Assembly: GCA_021796905.1 (NCBI GenBank)
Contig: JAKABK010000060.1
Coordinates: 1-8,135, forward strand
DNA: 8,135 nucleotides
Reading direction: 5' to 3'
Source of the DNA: Actinomycetes bacterium
Lineage (GTDB): Bacteria > Actinomycetota > Acidimicrobiia > Acidimicrobiales > Palsa-688
Position 1 is the stretch's first letter. Every line of letters begins with the position of its first letter. The notes under the pieces were generated by a model. That model was given only the letters and a program-made list of their open reading frames with translations, ran no database searches and was not told the DNA's origin. Both the position numbers and the translations under genes were made by a program. This document shows positions 4,952 through 8,135 of this stretch, in pieces.

Positions 4952-6373
4952 TTGATACCCCACCTCCTAGACGCCATTGTCGCGGTGCATTCCTCGGTGC
5001 GGGCCGCCACCCACGCGAGCAGCACCGTCTCGTGCCCCTACCCCACCAGGATCGCCGGGAGCTCGATCTGGGGGCCGATCGCCCGCCCCCTGGCCGCCGT
5101 GCTCGCCTGGCTCTACTCCCTGGTCCCGAACTACGCGTTCGCGATCATCGGTGTCGGAGTGGCCTGGACGATCATCATCGCCCCGCTCACCTTGAAGAGC
5201 ACCCGCTCGATGCTCGCGATGCAGCGCCTCCAGCCGCAGATGAAGAAGCTCCAGGCAGAGCACAAGAACGACCGGATGGCACTCAACCAGGCGATGCAGG
5301 ACCTCTACAAGCAGGAGGGCGTCAGCCCGCTCGGCGGCTGCCTCCCGATGCTGCTGCCCTTCCCGGTCTTCATTGCCCTGTTCGACGTCATCGACGGCCT
5401 CAGCTACCGCCACCTGGTCAACGGGGTCCGCTGTTCCTACCCGCGCTTCTTGTCCCCGCACACCGCGATGTTCCACGCGATCGTGCGCGCCCACGGGCGC
5501 CTCGACGCTTTCGGGATGGACCTGGCACGCAACGCCCTCAGCTCGCACCCGAGCTTCCTTGCCGCCCTCCCCTACTTCGTGCTGCTCCTGGTCATGATCG
5601 GCACCCAGTACCTGCAGAGCGCCCAGATGTACTCCCGCAACCCGAGCGCGCAGGACAACCCCCAGATGAAGTTCATGAAATACCTCCCGATCCTCTTCGG
5701 GATCATCTTCATCCGTTTCCCAGCCGGGGTGATCCTCTACTACGCCGCTTCCAGCCTCCTCCGCATCCTGCAACAGACTCTCATGTACCGCTTCGACCCG
5801 GTGGTCCTCCGGCTCACCAAGAAGGACCTGGGAATGGTCGAGAAGGAACTGGCGGACATGAACGCCGGGCGACGGCCTACACCCGTAGCAGCCGGCAGCC
5901 GAGGGGGGGGCACGAGCCAAACCGCACCCCCCAAGCCGACCGGCGGCGCCGGAGCACGGCTCCGAGAAGCGTTGGCGCGCCAGCAGGAGGCTGCACAGGA
6001 GCGCTCCAGGAGCCGGGCGGATCCAACCGGGCGAAGGTCCGACGATCGGAAGCGGCCCACACCAGCGCAGCAGAGCAGCTCGCCCCGTGCGTCCAGGAAC
6101 GCCGCTCAGAGCCGGGCCACCGCCCCATCGGCGACCGCTCCCCTGCCTCGTAGCAACGGCACCGCTGCCCAGGCCAGGGGAGCCAGTGCAGTCACCCCGC
6201 CTGGGACCGATCGCCGAGCTGCCCTCAAGGGCTCGCCGACAGCTCGTCCCGAGCCCTCCCCGGTGCCAGAGAGCCCCAAGAGCGGACAGCCCCGCACCGG
6301 CGCCCGCACCGGCGCCACCGGAAAGCGACCGAACGCCCCCGCTGACAGCGGCCGACGCAAGCAAGGACGTTGA
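4952..6373 (+). CDS. yidC: Membrane protein insertase YidC (Oxa1 family)
   Basis: YidC inserts and folds inner-membrane proteins, alone or with SecYEG. From the TTG at 4952 it has 473 residues. A hydrophobic region at about 46-79 is followed by the cytoplasmic helical hairpin (80-127: LKSTRSMLAMQRLQPQMKKLQ, then LYKQEGVSPLGG). Membrane helices follow at about 128-149, 202-224 and 244-269, with FPAGVILYY and QQTLMYR. Residues ~307-473 form a Pro/Ser/Arg/Gly-rich, probably disordered basic tail, longer than in most YidC, perhaps for ribosome contact. The conserved groove arginine (E. coli R366) is Thr73 here, and Arg255 appears before FPAG in the last helix. TTG is preferred because it lies 7 bases after the yidD stop with AGAGA just upstream; GTG at 4985 is an alternative. 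The frame is open to 4865 inside yidD. No signal peptide or lipobox is seen. Confidence 0.93.
   Translation: MIPHLLDAIVAVHSSVRAATHASSTVSCPYPTRIAGSSIWGPIARPLAAVLAWLYSLVPNYAFAIIGVGVAWTIIIAPLTLKSTRSMLAMQRLQPQMKKLQAEHKNDRMALNQAMQDLYKQEGVSPLGGCLPMLLPFPVFIALFDVIDGLSYRHLVNGVRCSYPRFLSPHTAMFHAIVRAHGRLDAFGMDLARNALSSHPSFLAALPYFVLLLVMIGTQYLQSAQMYSRNPSAQDNPQMKFMKYLPILFGIIFIRFPAGVILYYAASSLLRILQQTLMYRFDPVVLRLTKKDLGMVEKELADMNAGRRPTPVAAGSRGGGTSQTAPPKPTGGAGARLREALARQQEAAQERSRSRADPTGRRSDDRKRPTPAQQSSSPRASRNAAQSRATAPSATAPLPRSNGTAAQARGASAVTPPGTDRRAALKGSPTARPEPSPVPESPKSGQPRTGARTGATGKRPNAPADSGRRKQGR
6293..6316 (+). repeat. Two perfect tandem 12-base units in the yidC tail
   Basis: CGCACCGGCGCC occurs at 6293-6304 and 6305-6316, encoding RTGA twice in the disordered basic tail of YidC. 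It is in frame, so copy-number change would lengthen or shorten the tail without breaking the protein. Confidence 0.85.
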
Positions 6374-6375
6374 GG

Positions 6376-7362
6376 ATGGAGTGGGTGGAGACAACCGGCC
6401 GGACGATCGACGAGGCCAAGGAAGCAGCCCTCGACGAGCTCGGCGTAGACGCCCAGGATGCCGAGTTCGAGATCCTCGAAGAGCCCAGGCTCGGACTGTT
6501 CGGTCGTCTGCGCACCGAAGGCCGAGTGAGGGCACGGGTCAGGCCGAGCACACCTCGGGCGAAGGAGGACAGACGTGATCGCCGTCGCCGGAGCCGCTCG
6601 AGCCACACTCCGTCGGACCCCGGGGAGACCACCGAGGGCCCAGCCTCGGAAACCGACGCGCCGGTGAGCACTCCAGTACCCCGGCCGACCGGGACCCCAC
6701 CTCAGGGAGGGAACCCGTCCGTGCGCCGGCGTGACCAAACCTCGCCCCGCTCCCGGCCGGACCCGGGACGCGGACCGGCAGAGACGGTACCGACACCCCC
6801 TTCGAGCACCGACGATGGGGAGACCGACGGGGGAGACACCAACCAGGGAGGGAGTCTGATGGACGTAGCACTGGACCAACAGGCCGAAATGGCCAGCACC
6901 TTCCTCCGGGGCCTACTCGACCACTTCGGAGCCACCGCACACCTGACCGTGACTACTGCCGATGACGACGAACGGATCGACATCCGCGTCGACGGCGACA
7001 ACCTCGGGATCCTCATCGGCCCGAAGGGATCCACGCTCCTGGCGATCCAAGACCTCACCCGCACCTTCGTCCAGCACCGTACCAGTGCGCGCAATGGGCG
7101 GATCCACCTCGACATCTCCGGGTACCGGGACAAACGCTCCAAGGCCCTCGCCGCCTTTACCGAGAAGGTAGCGGCGGAGGTCCTCACCACCGGACGGGCG
7201 GTGGCACTCGAGCCCATGAGCCCACCGGACCGGAAAGTGGTTCACGACACCGTGGGACGGATAGTCGGCGTCGAGAGCCGGTCAGAGGGCGAGGACGACC
7301 GCCGCCACGTCGTCATCTCCTGCCAAGCACCCGCCGCAGAGACCTCCGACCACCCCTCCTGA
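6376..7362 (+). CDS. khpB: RNA-binding protein KhpB (Jag), Jag_N-KH-R3H
   Basis: A 328-residue RNA-binding protein. Jag_N covers residues 1-56, with GRTIDEAKEAALDELG and EILEEPRLGLFG. A long Arg/Pro/Ser/Thr-rich linker (57-160) follows. The KH domain (about 170-247) carries the GxxG loop as GPKG (215-218) in NLGILIGPKGSTLLAIQDL. R3H (about 275-316) has the Arg286-xxx-His290 pair in DRKVVHD. KhpB proteins bind RNA and are linked to control of division and envelope synthesis in Gram-positives. The ATG at 6376 is chosen over TTG at 6370 because AAGGA (6363-6367) is 8 bases upstream. It follows the yidC stop by two bases, so coupling is likely. An in-frame ATG at 6859 (Met162) has GGGAGGGAG four bases upstream and could start a 167-residue KH-R3H form. 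Mycobacterial homologues lack Jag_N, so such a form is plausible. Confidence 0.93.
   Translation: MEWVETTGRTIDEAKEAALDELGVDAQDAEFEILEEPRLGLFGRLRTEGRVRARVRPSTPRAKEDRRDRRRRSRSSHTPSDPGETTEGPASETDAPVSTPVPRPTGTPPQGGNPSVRRRDQTSPRSRPDPGRGPAETVPTPPSSTDDGETDGGDTNQGGSLMDVALDQQAEMASTFLRGLLDHFGATAHLTVTTADDDERIDIRVDGDNLGILIGPKGSTLLAIQDLTRTFVQHRTSARNGRIHLDISGYRDKRSKALAAFTEKVAAEVLTTGRAVALEPMSPPDRKVVHDTVGRIVGVESRSEGEDDRRHVVISCQAPAAETSDHPS
6846..6861 (+). promoter_or_regulatory. Strong internal ribosome-binding site and ATG within khpB
   Basis: GGGAGGGAG (6846-6854) ends four bases before an in-frame ATG (6859-6861), codon 162 of khpB. The site is as strong as any true start in the window and sits exactly between the disordered linker and the KH domain. 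Confidence 0.45.
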
Positions 7363-7468
7363 GGTCTTCGCCGGCGAGCCACGACCACGGGGCACTGCTC
7401 GACGCCGTCCGGTCGACATCTCCCGCTTGGGCCTGCGCACCCCGATCTGCCCCACCCGGTAGGGACCC

Positions 7469-8135
7469 GTGAGCCCCCTCGACCAGCTGACACTCGAACG
7501 GCTCAACACAACTCTCGGACACTCCCGCGACTTGGGCTTCCTAGGTCCGGGCCCCGTCGGCCAACACCTGGCCCACAGCATCGCCTTCGCCGCAGCATGG
7601 AACCGGCTGCGCACGGGTCCCCCCCACAGGTTGCTCGACCTCGGTAGCGGCGGAGGCCTTCCCGGCCTGGTTCTTGCCGAGATCTGGCCCGACTCAGACC
7701 TCTTTCTTCTCGAGTCCCAGCAGCGCCGTGCCGAGTTCCTCAGAGGAGCGCTGTCCGGTTCTCGCCGAGCAGGTAGATCCACGGTCTCCGAGGGTCGTGC
7801 CGAAGAGATAGCCCATGGCCCCCTCCGAGCGACGATCGACCTGGTAACCGCGCGGGGATTCGGCCCACCACCCGTCGTTGCTGAGTGTGCCGTCGCATTC
7901 CTCGATCACGGCGCGCTCCTCGTAGTCTCGGAACCGCCCACCGGAGGACGAGATCGTTGGCCAGAAGCACAACTCGCCCGTCTCGGCCTTCGACAAGTAG
8001 CAACCTTCTCCGAACCCGCTGCGGTCATCTGCCTCGAACGAACCGAGGCTCCGCTGTCGCACGGTGTCCCACGCCGGACAGGAATGCCGTCAAAGCGGCC
8101 ACTGTGGGCCACCGAGAAGCCGCAAGTTCGACGCG
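7469..8135 (+). CDS. rsmG: 16S rRNA (guanine-N7) methyltransferase RsmG, 3' end missing
   Basis: RsmG (GidB) uses S-adenosylmethionine to methylate N7 of the guanine equivalent to E. coli G527 of 16S rRNA; its loss gives low-level streptomycin resistance in several bacteria. The 222 codons present hold the SAM-binding motif LLDLGSGGGLPG (55-66), the acidic end of the next strand in LLES (80-83), VTARGF (126-131) and the C-terminal PRRTGMPSKRPLW typical of actinobacterial RsmG. Only a few residues can be missing at the window edge. The GTG at 7469 is the first possible start after an in-frame TAG at 7460; AGGGA (7461-7465) is close upstream with short spacing. The 106-base gap from khpB (7363-7468) shows no clear promoter or hairpin, so it is probably read from the same operon. 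parA and parB often follow. Confidence 0.93.
   Translation, partial: MSPLDQLTLERLNTTLGHSRDLGFLGPGPVGQHLAHSIAFAAAWNRLRTGPPHRLLDLGSGGGLPGLVLAEIWPDSDLFLLESQQRRAEFLRGALSGSRRAGRSTVSEGRAEEIAHGPLRATIDLVTARGFGPPPVVAECAVAFLDHGALLVVSEPPTGGRDRWPEAQLARLGLRQVATFSEPAAVICLERTEAPLSHGVPRRTGMPSKRPLWATEKPQVRR

Noticed and set aside
6370..6375. TTG start for khpB overlapping the yidC stop
   Set aside because: It sits only two bases from AAGGA, whereas ATG 6376 has ideal 8-base spacing and adds nothing unusual.
4967..6535. A 522-codon open frame on the minus strand opposite yidC and khpB
   Set aside because: It is a mirror of YidC and KhpB codons in GC-rich DNA. The translation is low complexity with no domain, and the plus-strand proteins are clear.
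1..8135. tRNA, rRNA, CRISPR, insertion sequence or prophage genes
   Set aside because: No cloverleaf with a T-loop, no spaced direct repeats, and no transposase or integrase motifs were seen on either strand; the genes are ordinary chromosomal ones.

Overview
The window looks like chromosomal DNA of a GC-rich actinobacterium. Two markers support this: a CrgA divisome protein, a family known from Actinomycetota, and a DUF2510 domain fused to a membrane protease. YidC, a KhpB with an intact Jag_N domain, and RsmG all resemble early-branching Actinomycetota such as Acidimicrobiia. That class-level placement is inference from recalled sequence character, not from a search. No mobile element, tRNA, rRNA or CRISPR array is visible, and no stretch without a gene exceeds about 180 bases.

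Left part (1-4000): a palindromic hairpin at the left edge follows crgA (minus strand). crgA is divergent from trpG/pabA (plus), and the 86-base gap carries two mirror-image promoters that look leaderless. trpG converges with a FadA-family thiolase (minus). The thiolase is divergent from a 1-Cys peroxiredoxin (plus). The peroxiredoxin converges across a strong hairpin with a DUF2510-CPBP membrane protease (minus).

Right part (4030-8135): the conserved rpmH-rnpA-yidD-yidC-khpB-rsmG block, all plus strand and tightly packed, behind a good sigma-70-type promoter. It encodes ribosomal protein L34, the RNase P protein, two membrane-insertion factors, a KH/R3H RNA-binding protein and a 16S rRNA methyltransferase. 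rsmG runs off the right edge.

The most interesting point is the rpmH/rnpA junction. The only ordinary start codon for the RnpA frame is an ATG four bases upstream of the rpmH GTG, behind the same Shine-Dalgarno. rpmH would then lie wholly inside rnpA in another frame, the layout described for Thermus, and RnpA would carry a 45-residue N-terminal extension. The rival reading is non-canonical CTG initiation at the rpmH stop. Further points are a possible hairpin that hides the shared Shine-Dalgarno, a YidC whose conserved groove arginine is Thr while an Arg appears in its last membrane helix, and a strong internal start in khpB that could make a KH-R3H-only form. crgA and trpG, usually on the dnaA side of the origin, here sit a few kilobases from rpmH without dnaA between.
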